A stretch of DNA of 64,000 nucleotides from Bidens hawaiensis. Taxonomy: Eukaryota > Streptophyta > Magnoliopsida > Asterales > Asteraceae. The DNA is taken from contig JAIQDT010000187.1 of NCBI GenBank assembly GCA_021521415.1, positions 2,108,001 through 2,172,000 of the forward strand. The letters are read 5' to 3'. Under the pieces are notes generated by a model. The model made no database searches and was not told the DNA's origin. It was given only the letters and a program-made list of their open reading frames with translations. Positions 34,501 through 45,311 of the stretch are shown here, piece after piece (position 1 is the first letter of the stretch; every line of letters begins with the position of its first letter). The translations under genes and the position numbers were made by a program.

Positions 34501-35066
34501 AGAAACCACTGACAAAGTTTTTCAAATCCGCGAAAGACTTAAGATGGCATGTGATCGCCAAAAGAGTTACGCCGATGTTCGTCGTAAGCCGTTAGAGTTT
34601 AATGTCGGTGACAAAGTTCTTTTGAAAGTCTCGCCATGGAAAGGCGTAGTCCGCTTTGGCAAGAAAGGCAAGCTAAGTCCTCGATTCGTTGGACCCTTCG
34701 AGGTACTCGAACGAATTGGTACCATCGCATACCGTTTGCGACTACCCGAGGAAATGCAAGGGATACACGATGTATTCCACGTCTCGAATCTACGGAAATA
34801 TCTAGCCGATAAATCTCTTTCAATGCCCTTAAAAGACGTAGAAATCAACGAAAACTTAAAATTTGTAGAACGTCCCATCCAAATCGAAGATTCAAAATTA
34901 ATGAAACTTAAAAGACGAACATTAAAAATCGTGAAGGTAAGATGGGATTCCCGAAGAGGACTTGAGTACACATGGGAACTTGAGTCTGAAATGAAAAAAG
35001 AAATACCCCCACTTGTTCTTATAAGTAATCTCGAGTACGAGATTTATTTCAAGGTGGGGAGGATGT
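31535..35066 (+). pseudogene. pol of the Tekay element, broken
   Basis: The order is zinc knuckle CYNCKEIGHLSFEC (31541), aspartic protease with DSGA (about 31750) and LGMDW, RT with FIDDILIYS (about 32765), RNase H ([10 protein letters not shown], then YTDHKSL), and the integrase zinc finger ending CLTCLK (33880). The integrase core follows ([16 protein letters not shown], then TDGQSERT) and a C-terminal VRWDSRRGLEYTWE segment typical of a chromodomain. Breaks include a frameshift near 32375, an 11-bp tandem duplication at 32516-32537, TGA at 33845 and TGA at 34484. Catalytic residues are otherwise kept. The chromodomain would steer integration to particular chromatin. Confidence 0.92.
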
Positions 35067-35758
35067 AACATCACGTAAATATCGGGCTAAAAATGTCAAG
35101 TTTCTAAAGTTGAGGGACCAATTCTACCAATAACCAAACTTCAGGGACTAACTTGTAAATTCTGATTTCCTGACCCATCGCGCTACGCGATGGATCAAAA
35201 TGGAGCCCCATTGCGTACCGCGATGGGGTATCTGACACATGGTGACACGTGTGCCACGTGGCACACGGTGGCAACGCCTGCCGCCACGTGTCACCACGTG
35301 GCAACACGTCCGCCTCGTGTCGCCACGTGGCTCGGCGCCTGCCACGTGTTGACACGTGGCAGGTCTATACACTGACTCAGCAGACCTATATCGCGGTACG
35401 CGATAAGTCTACCAAGTGACCCATCGCGCACCGCGATGGGGTCCAATTTTGAGTCTATAAATAGCAGCCTCCGGCTCTTCCCATTTGCACATCAAATTAC
35501 ACACAGTTACTCTCTCACTACTCTCTCTCTAAACCTCGAAGTTCGTGCCCTCGATCCGTCTCGAAAACCGTGTACCAAAATCTCGTTTTCCGTGCCCGTT
35601 ACCTCGATTTCCTTGCCACTCTCCGACATCCCGAACAAGAAGGAAGTACTGCCCCGACGACCCGGTTATTTCCTCGAAGTGCGTGCCAAAATTGTTGGTG
35701 TCTCGAAAAGCGTGCCAAGTGAGGAGAAGGAGTTGAAAAGAAAAGAGTATCGATTGAA
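35064..35758 (+). repeat. Truncated 3' LTR of the Tekay element
   Basis: It matches 27079-27763 with about 4% differences and one insertion of some 40 bp in the G-box region. TATAAATA is at 35456-35463. It ends abruptly at about 35758, after which the DNA is unrelated. Confidence 0.88.
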
Positions 35759-36252
35759 ATTTTCTTGCCTGTTTCGAAGCTGTAGTTAGCAGTTTAGTTT
35801 AAAATTTTATAATAACCAGTTCAATCAGCCCGTTGAAATTTTCTGAAAAATCATCTTCCTTCTATTTATAGAAAGGACACAATCTAAATTTTGCCCATCA
35901 TATTCCAAAAGCATAAAAACTAAATAAATAGATTTAGGTTAACTATTATTAATCATTTAACACCAATATAGATCTCACTAATTGACATTTAACCAACCTA
36001 ACACTTAATTATTTATAATAGATATTAACATGTTATAAGATTAATCAATTAACACCCAAATTGAAGAACCTAATCAAATCATGAAGAAGATTAAACAAAA
36101 CGTGTAAAAAAAGCCCCAATTGAGAGGATCTGAATACATGCATGCAAATCAATTGCAGATGTTAATTAATCGAATGCATTCAATTAACATACAATTGTTG
36201 GAGGAACACAAAAGAAGTTTCGATGGTAACTCCAAACAATCTCCATTAAACT
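35759..36252. other. Non-coding DNA right of the truncated LTR
   Basis: AT-rich sequence with no recognised gene or element. It may include downstream sequence of the small minus-strand ORF that follows. Confidence 0.4.
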
Positions 36253-36408
36253 TCAAATACTGAATCCTCTGTTCTTTTGAATCAACTGCTCTATGCTCTT
36301 AACTATGGCGGTTAGGGTTTTAATTATTCGACAGTAGTGACGAAGGATGGAGATGGTTGATATGATCTGAAGCAAAGCATAGGAGAGAATATGTGGAGAA
36401 AGAGGCTG

Positions 36409-36411
<3 letters not shown>
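36253..36411 (-). CDS. Possible small gene or first exon, unknown
   Basis: On the minus strand an ATG at 36411 opens 52 codons (MQPLSPHILSYALLQ...) that end at 36253. A (CT)n tract lies directly upstream, as in many plant 5' leaders. The peptide is fairly hydrophobic with one likely helix. No family is recognised. It could be a chance frame or a leftover first exon. Confidence 0.25.

Positions 36412-36446
<35 letters not shown>
36412..36446. repeat. (GA)n microsatellite
   Basis: An uninterrupted GA run of about 35 bp. Confidence 0.9.
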
Positions 36447-36450
<4 letters not shown>

Positions 36451-36659
36451 GTAGATGAGAGGTTTTGACCCGATTTTTAACACGTTTTTCTATTTTTAGT
36501 ACCGAGACCCGTGGATAGTACCCATGACCCGCAAATTTTAAAGGGGAATGAATGAGAAACCAGTATCCGTGATGATGCAATCTGATGGCACGATAGAAGG
36601 GGGCAACGTGAGGGCATTAAATGTAGACAACTATATATATATATATATATATATATAGG

Positions 36660-37610
36660 CAGGGGCGGACCTATTATGGTGTTAAGGGGGGGCGGCCGTC
36701 CACCTTAAAATTTTATCTTCTTTAACTGGAAATTTTGACACTACCCCCATCATTGTACCTACTATAGGATCTATGTGAAAAGAGAAGAAAAACTTGTGAA
36801 TTTTAGAGTTTTTTCTAGTAATATTTACAGCAAAGCTCTATAAGAGCATATGAACAAGAAAGAGAAAGACATAGTTGGCTGACATTGCTTTTATTAACTT
36901 TTCATTTAATTAATAATAGTTGTACTTTACTAGTTTAGTATGCTATTCTTTTCTTTCATACGCTAAAGATTTAAAAAGTATCATATGGTTTTTATAGTTT
37001 GCGTTTTACACCCACTAGAATTGTAACATTTAAAACTTATTATTATTGACTTTTGATTTTACATGTTTACAGTATGTTAATTTAATTCAAAATCCATAGT
37101 TTGATTTTAGTTTATATCTTACTTAATTTAATATAATTCTTATAGTTTATATAATTAGATGTTATAAATTTCCAATTCATTTTCATTATGTCATATGACA
37201 AAAATTTCTTGAAAAAGCTATAACCAATCACTAGCTATAAGTTACTTCAACTATTTTCATTGATAAATTAAGCTCAATAATTAAACCATTTACACAAATA
37301 TATATTTAATCTACGTTTGTATTTATTAATTAATAGCTTATTGAATAATTTATTTGTTATATTATAATGAACGGTTGAGTATAAACTTGTAGAAAGTAAT
37401 GTATTGATATTATATTGTTGTTATTTATATGTAATGATAACTGATATGGTTTTATTATGTACTTGTAATTTAATTTAGTATTATTACTTTTATTATGTTA
37501 CCCGCTCTGTCTTGACTCGACCTGACCTGAGATTTGCTTACCATTTAATGAAACAATCGACTATTAAAAATTTCCGTCCCCCATTAAAAAAATTTCTAGG
37601 TCTGTCATTG
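36660..37610. mobile_element. Non-autonomous hAT element, 951 bp
   Basis: It begins CAGGGGCGGACCTA and ends TAGGTCTGTCATTG, giving imperfect terminal inverted repeats around GACCTA. It is flanked by an exact 8-bp duplication TATATAGG (36652-36659 and 37611-37618), the hAT signature. The interior is AT-rich with no transposase. Confidence 0.88.
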
Positions 37611-38307
37611 TATATAGGTACTATTGGATTAGGAGCCTTGTGTAATTTTAATGTCTTTTAAGTTTTAATTTGTGTTTTTTATTTTTATTTATTTCTAGCT
37701 CCTTCCTCTTTAAATCCGCCACTACCGGGAATATATGACTAATATTGATTGAATTAGCATTTTAAATATATACATTAGACCACTTGATTTAACATCTTTT
37801 CAAGCACATAATATTTCATTACAAATATATTTCAAAGTCGGCCTTGTTTTTCTTTCCCTCTATGTCCACGAATTTATAAATATAATTCATGATTAAAGTT
37901 GTTTGTTAGAAATAACATCTTGATTAACTTTCATTTAACTAATGTTGAGTGATGATAGGTAAGTTTGACCTAAAATGTGTTTTTTTGGGAAATATACTAC
38001 TTTAAATTTCATTAACTAATGAAAACTAACCAAAAGTACTATGAGAATCAACTGATCAATGAAGATTTTGAAACAAATATCTTATGCTTTGACCCTAAGG
38101 GAATGTGATTAAAGTTAGCTTTGAAACGTAACGTGTTTCCAAATCAAAGTATTACAAGTACAATCTATGCCTTCATTTTTTAGGGCTCCCAAAATTTGTA
38201 ATTTCTTCTTACATATATCGTCTAATCCATGTTTTTGTTGGAAAGTAAAATTGTCCAACATGTTATTGTTGGTAAAAAAATGTCCAGCCTGAATCCAATA
38301 TTCTACC
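37611..38307. other. AT-rich DNA between two hAT elements
   Basis: No gene was recognised. A motif resembling a hAT end (TAAATCCGCCACTA, near 37710) may mark another decayed copy. Confidence 0.4.
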
Positions 38308-38463
38308 CAGTGACGAACCTAGAAAAAGAATTTCACAGGGATCGAAAGAGAGTTAGTGTCAAAATTTTACAGACGTCGATCGGGATTTTAACATATATAT
38401 ATCTTTAAAAAAATTCCGCAAGGGTCGACCAACATCTATACCTTTGGTGTAGGTCCGTTACCG
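38308..38463. mobile_element. Short hAT-type MITE, 156 bp
   Basis: The ends are CAGTGACGAACCTA and TAGGTCCGTTACCG. The flanking 8-mers ATTCTACC (38300-38307) and ATTTTACC (38464-38471) match at seven of eight bases. No coding sequence. Confidence 0.75.
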
Positions 38464-38552
38464 ATTTTACCAACAAATACTAATCCTATTTTAGCAATCT
38501 ACTTTTTAGTCTCAATTACAAAAGTTTCCAAATCTACAATTGTTTATACATA

Positions 38553-39076
38553 TAGTAGAAACTCGATAAATTAATACTCGATTATTTAATAAACTCTCTA
38601 AGATAATATTTTTTGCCGGTCCCGACTCGGGGATAGGGTGCTAAATTAATAATTCGCTAAAGTTATAAGATAATACATTTTTGATAATTTCTTTAGACCT
38701 CATATAAAATATAAACTAATAATTCCTTATATATAGCATATTACATGAATGATTTATGAAGGTTTCTTGAAAAATGACTCAATTGTCTTTTGTTTTTTGT
38801 TGAAATCAATTTCCCCTTGAATCTCGTCTCTAATTTTCCTTAGCATGGTAAGAACTTCTGGTGTTGTTTTCTCATAGCTCAACAAGAAATTGTTCATTTG
38901 ATATACATGCATTGTATACAATAATTAAGTGGGAGCTTGAAAGGTGTTTGTAAACTAAGTATTCTACTATAAATTAATAAAATATGAATTAATATATAAA
39001 TTAATAATTATTAATTTATCGATTAATTAATAAATTTTGGTGGTCCTAAGTGTATTATTTTATAGAATTTCTACTG
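38553..39076. mobile_element. Emigrant/pogo-type element with transposase remnant
   Basis: Terminal inverted repeats (TAGTAGAAACTCGATAAA at the left against the complement of TATAGAATTTCTACTG at the right) resemble those of Emigrant MITEs, which derive from pogo-like Lemi elements. TA dinucleotides flank both ends (38551-38552, 39077-39078). The interior keeps the last part of a transposase gene on the minus strand, so this is an internally deleted autonomous element. Confidence 0.75.
38754..38897 (-). pseudogene. C-terminal fragment of a pogo-like transposase
   Basis: An open frame of 47 codons from 38897 to a TAA at 38754 reads like the tail of plant pogo/Tigger transposases (LLSYEKTTPEVLTMLRKIRD, ending SFFKKPS). 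The DDE core and CENP-B DNA-binding part are missing. The match is from memory of the family and not from a search. Confidence 0.6.
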
Positions 39077-39078
39077 TA

Positions 39079-40390
39079 TTATACATGAAAAAAGGCCCGA
39101 GCCTTTGTTTCGCCTTAGGCCCCGCCCCAACATGGTTGAGCAGCCCCTTAGTACAACTGAATGTGATTACACATATATAAAATTATAGAAGTGTTTTTAA
39201 TTAGAGTATGTTAACGGGATGAAATAGAAACCTAAGATTAGTATTTGAACTCAAGTGTCCAATTAAAAATAAAATAACTACTAACTTTTAACTTTTTGAT
39301 CGTCATGAAAACTTTTATCAGGTCAACAATGAAAAAGTTACAAATTGACATCAAAATAACGACAAAAAGTAAATACAATTATTAGGAGCCGCGTTAACAC
39401 GCCCGAACCAAACATGGAAAAAAAGAAGCAGGTTTGTGTGTCAACCTGGCCTGATTGACACCCCTAACAATAATCCTTAAATGCATATGTTCTTAGTAGG
39501 GATGAGATTGGTAACATAACGGCATTGGTATCAAAAAAATACCGATACCGAATCTTAACAATATTGGGTACCGAATAGTGTATTTACGGTACCATCATCG
39601 ATATTTCGGTATGGTAACCGCTTTAACACTGCTTTAGTTTTTCTTTTTTTCTAATCTTCATTGATCTTGATACCAGTATTGGTATCAGTACGGCTGTCAT
39701 GAAATGTACTAAAATACTTGAAAAGGTATTGCAATTTGCAAGGTATCACTGATTAACTTTTGTTTTTCTAATTGGACATATCCTTAAAAGAAAATAGTGG
39801 TAAAATGCAATTGAATAAGTACAAGAAAAGCTTTAACTTTGACATCAGGCATATTGCTAGCCAAAATCCTCAACTAGCACTTCCTACAAATAAGCATGAA
39901 AATTAGATCTTTCAAAGGGAAATCAGATGGACTCACGATAAAATGGAGTCATCTATTACCATAGAGTAAGAAAACTAGAATTTGTTTCCATTTGACGGCA
40001 TTTTCCTCTTCAATGAGCCGGCCTTTTTTTAATGTTTCAGCCGGAAGCATATCTCTCATTCATAAATATATCATTATGCTTAATTTTTTATTGTTTTTTC
40101 TAAGTAGTGGATTAGTGCTTAGTACGTGATGTATTTTACGTCGACATCTTTCAATTTATTTAGTAGTGGATTAGGCAGCCGTGTTCCCGAAGCGGGTACC
40201 ACAGCCGATCTCAACTCACCAAATACGCCCCTCAGACCTTAACGGGGTTAGTTTTAACGGCGATTTGACATTAAGTATAAGAATCTTATACCCGTGTAAA
40301 AACAAACCAAGAGCCAGCATAAAACTTGAAAAAATAATTAAAAAAAGAGAGGGAAAAAAGATTTCCGTTATTAATATAAAATCCCTAATT
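39079..40390. other. Non-coding DNA, with a GGTATC-rich patch
   Basis: At 39495-39700, copies of GGTATC/GATACC and GGTACC recur on both strands and suggest a decayed inverted-repeat element. Around 40180-40300 is a GC-richer stretch that may be the promoter of the next gene. No ORF is convincing. Confidence 0.45.
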
Positions 40391-40399
40391 GCAGGAAAT

Positions 40400-41920
40400 C
40401 GATAGCCACCTTCCGATCATTTATCTCATCTCCCAGTCCGTCCGTTGTGAAATTGCAGGTCCGAATAATAATAATAATAATTAAGAATAATATATGTGAT
40501 GATGTACATATAGTTTTGTAATCGTTGTTAATAGATACGATTCCAACCCAACTCAACCCATGCCCTGCGATTGTTATTACTATCCATTTGTTTGTTTGTT
40601 CATCATACATGCATACCTCTGTTTGTATTTCTATTTGTATTTGTATGTATATTGTGTGTGTGTATTTGATAACATGGGATGCTCAGTTTGAAGAATCTGT
40701 TTGTTTGTGTTAAAAGATATAGATAGATTTATATATACACATATATGATATATATCATCATCATATCATGTTGTGAGTGGGCGGGTGGTTTAATGCTTAT
40801 TTCGTATGAATTAACATACATACATACATACATACATACATACATACATAATCTTTGATTTGTTTGTTGAACATACCTACATACATATATGTGTGTTATT
40901 GATAAAATGTAGTCTGTAATCGCTAATTGTAATGCTTATTTCTTATGAACTAGCCTGAATTTTTTAATATTAATAGAATGGCTTGCTGATTCTGATTCAT
41001 CTCTCTGCTTTGTTTTGCACCAGTAGGAAATCCAACCTAAAATGGCTACTCAAGACCTGCCTCTGCCCATCGATGATGATGATGGTATGCTCTCAGCTTT
41101 CTTGATTTACAGGGATCATATGATGAATGCATGCTATTTCACCAAACGATATAATAATTATAATAATTTTCTTTACCAGCAGCAGCAGCAAGGTTTGTGG
41201 ATGGAGGAAATAAGCTGCGGGATCTTAGAAGCAGGAGGAAAGCATTAAACGACATGCCCGGACTACCAAAGAAACAGAAGAAGAACAAGAAGGTGAAGGC
41301 GCCTCCATCTAATTCTCAGCCAGAGGATGAGATAAAGAAGGCTCCATCTAATTCTCAGCAGGAGCATGAGTTAAAGGCGGCTCCATCTAATTCTCAGCAG
41401 GAGCATGATGGTATCACTCTACAAGAAATTATTGAAATGCATCGCCTCGAGTACTTACATGAGCAGAGCCTGCTTAAACAACCCCCTCCTTTTCTCTCTA
41501 AGTTGACCAGGACTCTGAAGATGTTCGAGCTATGAAGATGTTCGCCTCGAGTACTCACCACCAAAGGTTGCTGAGCCAGAGCCATTACCTTCTATGAAGA
41601 TGTTCGAGCTATGCCCTTTTTCGCCAATGAGCTCTGAGCCAGATTCGCCTCGTGATCCCCCAAATACGTACTGGATCCCGTCACCGTCACCACCGAAAGC
41701 AGGTTTGATTCTTATAATCTTATAGTTACTACTTAACAATATTATATAAAATTACTAATCATAGTTATATGCAAAAGTAGATATTTTACAAACAAACAAA
41801 CTACTTTAATTGAATATTCTATTATAAAAATGACAAGTATTGTTTCTTACTTATGCACGCACCCGTCTTCTAAATCGCAGGCTGAGGAAACCTCTGATGC
41901 TGTGGATGGCAATAGTAAGT
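40400..41920 (+). CDS. Small spliced gene of unknown function
   Basis: A probable 5' leader exon (about 40400-40458, donor CAG|GT) is followed by an intron (40459-41023) ending TTTTGCACCAG. The second exon has ATG at 41042 (MATQDLPLPIDDDDG...), a Tyr/Asn/Gln-rich part and a CAG-encoded Gln run. A different frame from about 41191 then carries a basic Lys-rich segment and three imperfect repeats of APSNSQQEHE (41310-41410), up to 41535. Whether the frame change reflects a small intron or a frameshift is unclear. Later exon-like pieces (donor at about 41701, acceptor before 41881) follow. No domain is known; it may be lineage-specific or a decayed gene. A second copy of part of its intron lies at 44823-45062. 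Confidence 0.45.
40815..40850 (+). repeat. (CATA)n microsatellite
   Basis: About nine CATA units lie in the intron of the unknown gene. The related copy at 44823 has only two, so the array has changed length since the duplication. Confidence 0.9.
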
Positions 41921-42519
41921 CCTTTCAACCGCTTCTATTGAAGCTGCTGGCGGCAACAACAGTCTAAAACGGGCCAGGGTTTGGGTTGGATTCTAGCATC
42001 CCATGCTTTTCTAATCTCTTAAATAAATATGACTACAAAACTATTAAATGTTTTAAGCTTTTCAAACGAGTTTAACCATCTCAACCATTTTGACTGTTTT
42101 TGTTAAATCTTTAACATCATTAACCCATTGGACCCGTTACAAATTAACATAGCCTACATTGACCCATTTGTATAAACGGGTCAGCATGTAGTTTACATAA
42201 TCTTGCTCTATTTTCTTTTCTCACAAAAGTTCAAATGTATTTATGAAGAACCCTCATGTTGTCAAGTCTTTATATAATAATACTTTAGGATGCCTTTTTA
42301 CAGCCATCCACTGAATGAATTGAAGGCATTGGACTGTTGAGGAGACAAAAGGACTCTTGCCACCACCTTTTAATAAATATGTTAAAGGACTAAGTTTATG
42401 TGCTTGATGTTGGTATTGGTGATGTAATAGGCTCGGTTTTTGTAGCAACTTAATACTTGATTAGTATTGTCTTTGTCTTTTGTATGATGACCCTGATTAT
42501 TTTAGTTAAGATTCATACT
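41921..42519. other. Non-coding DNA after the unknown gene
   Basis: Probably the 3' part of the unknown gene and intergenic DNA. No recognised coding segment. Confidence 0.4.
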
Positions 42520-42612
42520 GCATGTAGCCCTTTCTGGAGGTTCAAGAAAGACGAGGTGATGGCACTTGCATTCAAACATTGGATCTAAAGCTGTCATTCA
42601 AACATTGGATCT
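42520..42612 (+). pseudogene. Second leucyl-tRNA synthetase fragment
   Basis: The reading PFWRFKKDEVMALAF (about 42525-42570) matches the LeuRS C-terminal FLRFKKDE region. The DNA that follows nearly repeats 24703-24752 of the larger pseudogene (GATGGCACTTG, CATTCAAACATTG, ATCTAAAGCTG). It is intronless and very short. It may come from the same retrocopy family. Confidence 0.65.
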
Positions 42613-42960
42613 AAATGGGCTTACTTGATTATGATTTGAGTTGTGTAAAATTTTTTTGTATAAAAATAAGCTTAAAATTGTCTCGGATAAAATTAGAATT
42701 CACAACCTTTTGTTTATATGTCATACTCATTTACCACTAAACTAAGCTAGTGGTTATATAATTGTGTTGAAATATTGCATTCAAACATTGGATCTAAATG
42801 GGCTTACTTGATTATGATTTGAGTTGTGTAAAAAAATTTTGTATAAAAATAAGCTTAAAATTGTCTCAGATAAAATTAGAATTCACAACCTTTTGTTTAT
42901 ATGTCATACCCATTTACCACTAAACCAAGTTAGTGGTTATATAATTGTGTTGAAATATTG
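42595..42960 (+). repeat. 183-bp tandem duplication
   Basis: Copies 42595-42777 and 42778-42960 are nearly identical and each begins with the LeuRS-derived phrase CATTCAAACATTGGATCTAA, which also occurs at 42569. The duplication probably used that phrase as a boundary. Confidence 0.9.
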
Positions 42961-43000
42961 ATAATACATATTTTTTTTATAAAAATACATATAATTATTT

Positions 43001-44412
43001 TTAAAAAAAAAATATTTCGGGCCTAGAGGGGTGTCGGGCCTGTGGCCGTCGACTACCCCGCCATGCCTTAAAGACGGCCCTGACATCAAGCAATTTACTA
43101 CCAATTCGGTCTTGACTCGGGTGATTATTAGAGATTGGTGAGGGCGCGAGCACACCAAATTGGGGATTACCCGCCGGAGTCGCAAATCTGATGGAACCGG
43201 AAATGAGAGTATTAGTAGGTGCCCACAATAGATTGTACATATCCACACCATAATCAGGAGGTGAACCTGATCCTTTTAGAATGTCACGTAACTCAAATTT
43301 TGAGGAATTAATAACCTCATCTAAATGCTCATCAGAACTATTAATTTCCAAAACACCACTATCATCATGATTTGTACCCATTATCTTTTCATTTGCTTTG
43401 ATATCAAACTCTGTAGAAGTTATTGGAGATGTACCGTCAACATATATTATTGTAGCTGAATCAGAAATCAGAGGTCCAGCTTTGTCTAAGCGACCGACCA
43501 GAAATTGATGTTCCTTACCATACCATCGTTCTTCAATTATCTCCTCCAATTTAGCGATTACACATTGAAGCGATGAATCAGAAGACGAAGCTAGATGATC
43601 TGAAGTCGATCTGGAATTAAACCTCAAATCCTGATGGTGCATCCAATTGAAACGAACTTCTGGAATCTTCTAGAATCAAACCGATCATCATGCAGCACTT
43701 TAAGAGAATTCTTTATCGCTATAACATCATATTGCAATTGTTTAATATGATGTTCATGAGCATCCAATCGAGAATTCTGATCCTGAGCATCAAATTGTGA
43801 GGTTTGATTCACCATGATTGAATCGGAATTTGGAGGAACACCAGTTGTTGAAATCGGATCTAGAAATTGAATCGATTGATAGCAGAAATCAGAAATTGAA
43901 TCGATAATGAATCGATTGCAGATGGTATATGAGATAGATTGATTGGCGATTGAATCTGAGATCGATTGAAATCCGATATAAATTGATATCAGAAATTGAA
44001 ATTGAAGATAGATCTGAAATAGAGATGTAATCGATTGAAACCCTAGATAAATCTGATTGAATTGGTGAATTAAGTGAAATGATAGATCTAGTTGAATTGG
44101 TGATCGAGCGGAGAGGTGGTAGAGTAGAAGTAGCAGGTCGGACCAATGATAAGGTTGGATATGTTATAGATTGAATTTAGAGAAGATAATAAGGATAAAA
44201 AGGAAGAACGATTATATTATTGAAAACGTAAAGGTTATAAGTTCCGGGCCTAGCCCTATCTCACCGCATAAGCAGGAGCCATGGCAATGCCATCTTAAAC
44301 ATAAACATACTCCACTCTCCCTATTGGCTATTGATACCTATTTATAGAATATAAGTTGCACTTAACCCCTTCTTAAAATAGACAAATAACATTTAGACTA
44401 GAAACTATAACA
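43001..44412 (-). mobile_element. Minus-strand retroelement remnant
   Basis: On the minus strand an LTR-like region starts near TGTTATAGTTTC (44412), with TATAAATA (about 44340) and a possible end near 44150. A long leader then leads to ATG 43815 (MVNQTSQFDAQDQNS..., coiled-coil-like), which shifts frame into a second open stretch (43642 to about 43060). I do not recognise a capsid, RT or integrase. At 43001-43085 the minus strand reads CAGGGCCGTCTTTAAGG, like the end of a separate DNA element. Classification is tentative. Confidence 0.4.
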
Positions 44413-44529
44413 TGATTCCTATCATAGGACTTGAGCTATGATATTGACACTATTATTATATTTAGTGTCTTTGAGCTATGATACAAATTATGTCGCGTTC
44501 CGGCATGTTCCACTGTAGGTTTGGGTGTG

Positions 44530-44560
<31 letters not shown>

Positions 44561-44745
44561 GGATTGGATTCATGTGAGAACTATTTTGAAATTGAAAACT
44601 TTGAGAACTATTTTGGATTGCAAAAACCCAAAAATAAAAAAATCGTCAAACAAAAAAAATTTAAAAATAATAAAAGTAAAAAAAACCCAAAACTCTTTAC
44701 TAGTTCTCTAGTTCTTCTTTAAAATGAGTTATCTCTAGATCTCAC

Positions 44746-44822
<77 letters not shown>
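44530..44822. repeat. (CA)n/(TA)n microsatellites around a small GAGAACTA-rich segment
   Basis: (CA)n(TA)n at 44530-44560 and (TA)n at 44750-44822 enclose about 190 bp with GTGAGAACTATTTTG, GAGAACTATTTTGGA and AGTTCTC repeats. It may be a small MITE; no clear terminal repeat pair was fixed. Confidence 0.6.
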
Positions 44823-44825
<3 letters not shown>

Positions 44826-45062
44826 CGTATGAGTTAACATACATACCTTAGCCCTATGATTGGTGTCTTTGATTTGTTTGTTATGAACATACCTACATAC
44901 ATATGTGTGTGTGTTATTGATAACATGGAGTTTTTAATTGCCAATTGTAATTTGTAATGTTGTTGTTAAATGCTTATTTCTTATGAACTACCCTGAGTTT
45001 TTTTTAAATATTAATAGAATGGCTTGTTGATTATGATTCATCTTTCTAACATGAATAGTCTG
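44823..45062 (+). repeat. Second copy of the unknown gene's intron
   Basis: This block aligns with 40797-41010: TATTTCGTATGA, CATACCTACATACATAT, CTTATTTCTTATGAACTA, then AATATTAATAGAATGGCTTG and GATTCATCT. The copy stops at the point where the chromovirus leader begins, so a paralogue of the gene was probably cut by that insertion or by a rearrangement. Confidence 0.85.
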
Positions 45063-45311
45063 CTTTGTTTGTTTATGTGAAGTCTTTTGTTTATTTCGTT
45101 TAAGTTTGGTTTGTTAAGGACCATTATGGCCTTTCTGTTTTGTTTTGGGAGACTTTTGTTAATTGTGATTCGATTATAAACGTAAATGCCGTCAAGGTCT
45201 GGACATCCAGAAAATTCAGCTTTCCTTCTCATCTCTTAGCTTTCTTATTCTCTGCCTTATCAAGGGTATCTGGGCCGTTTTGATCTCCGTTCGGAATTAC
45301 TATCTTTATCA

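Larger units (their letters stand above)
27079..35758 (+). mobile_element. Ty3/gypsy chromovirus of Tekay type, 3' LTR truncated
   Basis: The element has a 1932-bp 5' LTR (27079-29010), an initiator-Met primer site (29014-29025), an extra ORF, then gag, protease, RT, RNase H, integrase and a chromodomain-like tail. A purine-rich tract (about 35051-35063) and the first 695 bp of the 3' LTR follow. The 3' LTR stops matching at about 35758, so its last 1.2 kb and any target-site duplication are lost. The two LTRs differ at roughly 4% of shared positions by eye, which makes this copy older than the Tat element at 46375. Several stops and frameshifts make it non-functional. Confidence 0.92.

Noticed and set aside
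39495..39700. MITE with GGTATC/GATACC arms
   Set aside because: Repeats are clear but no end pair or target duplication could be fixed.
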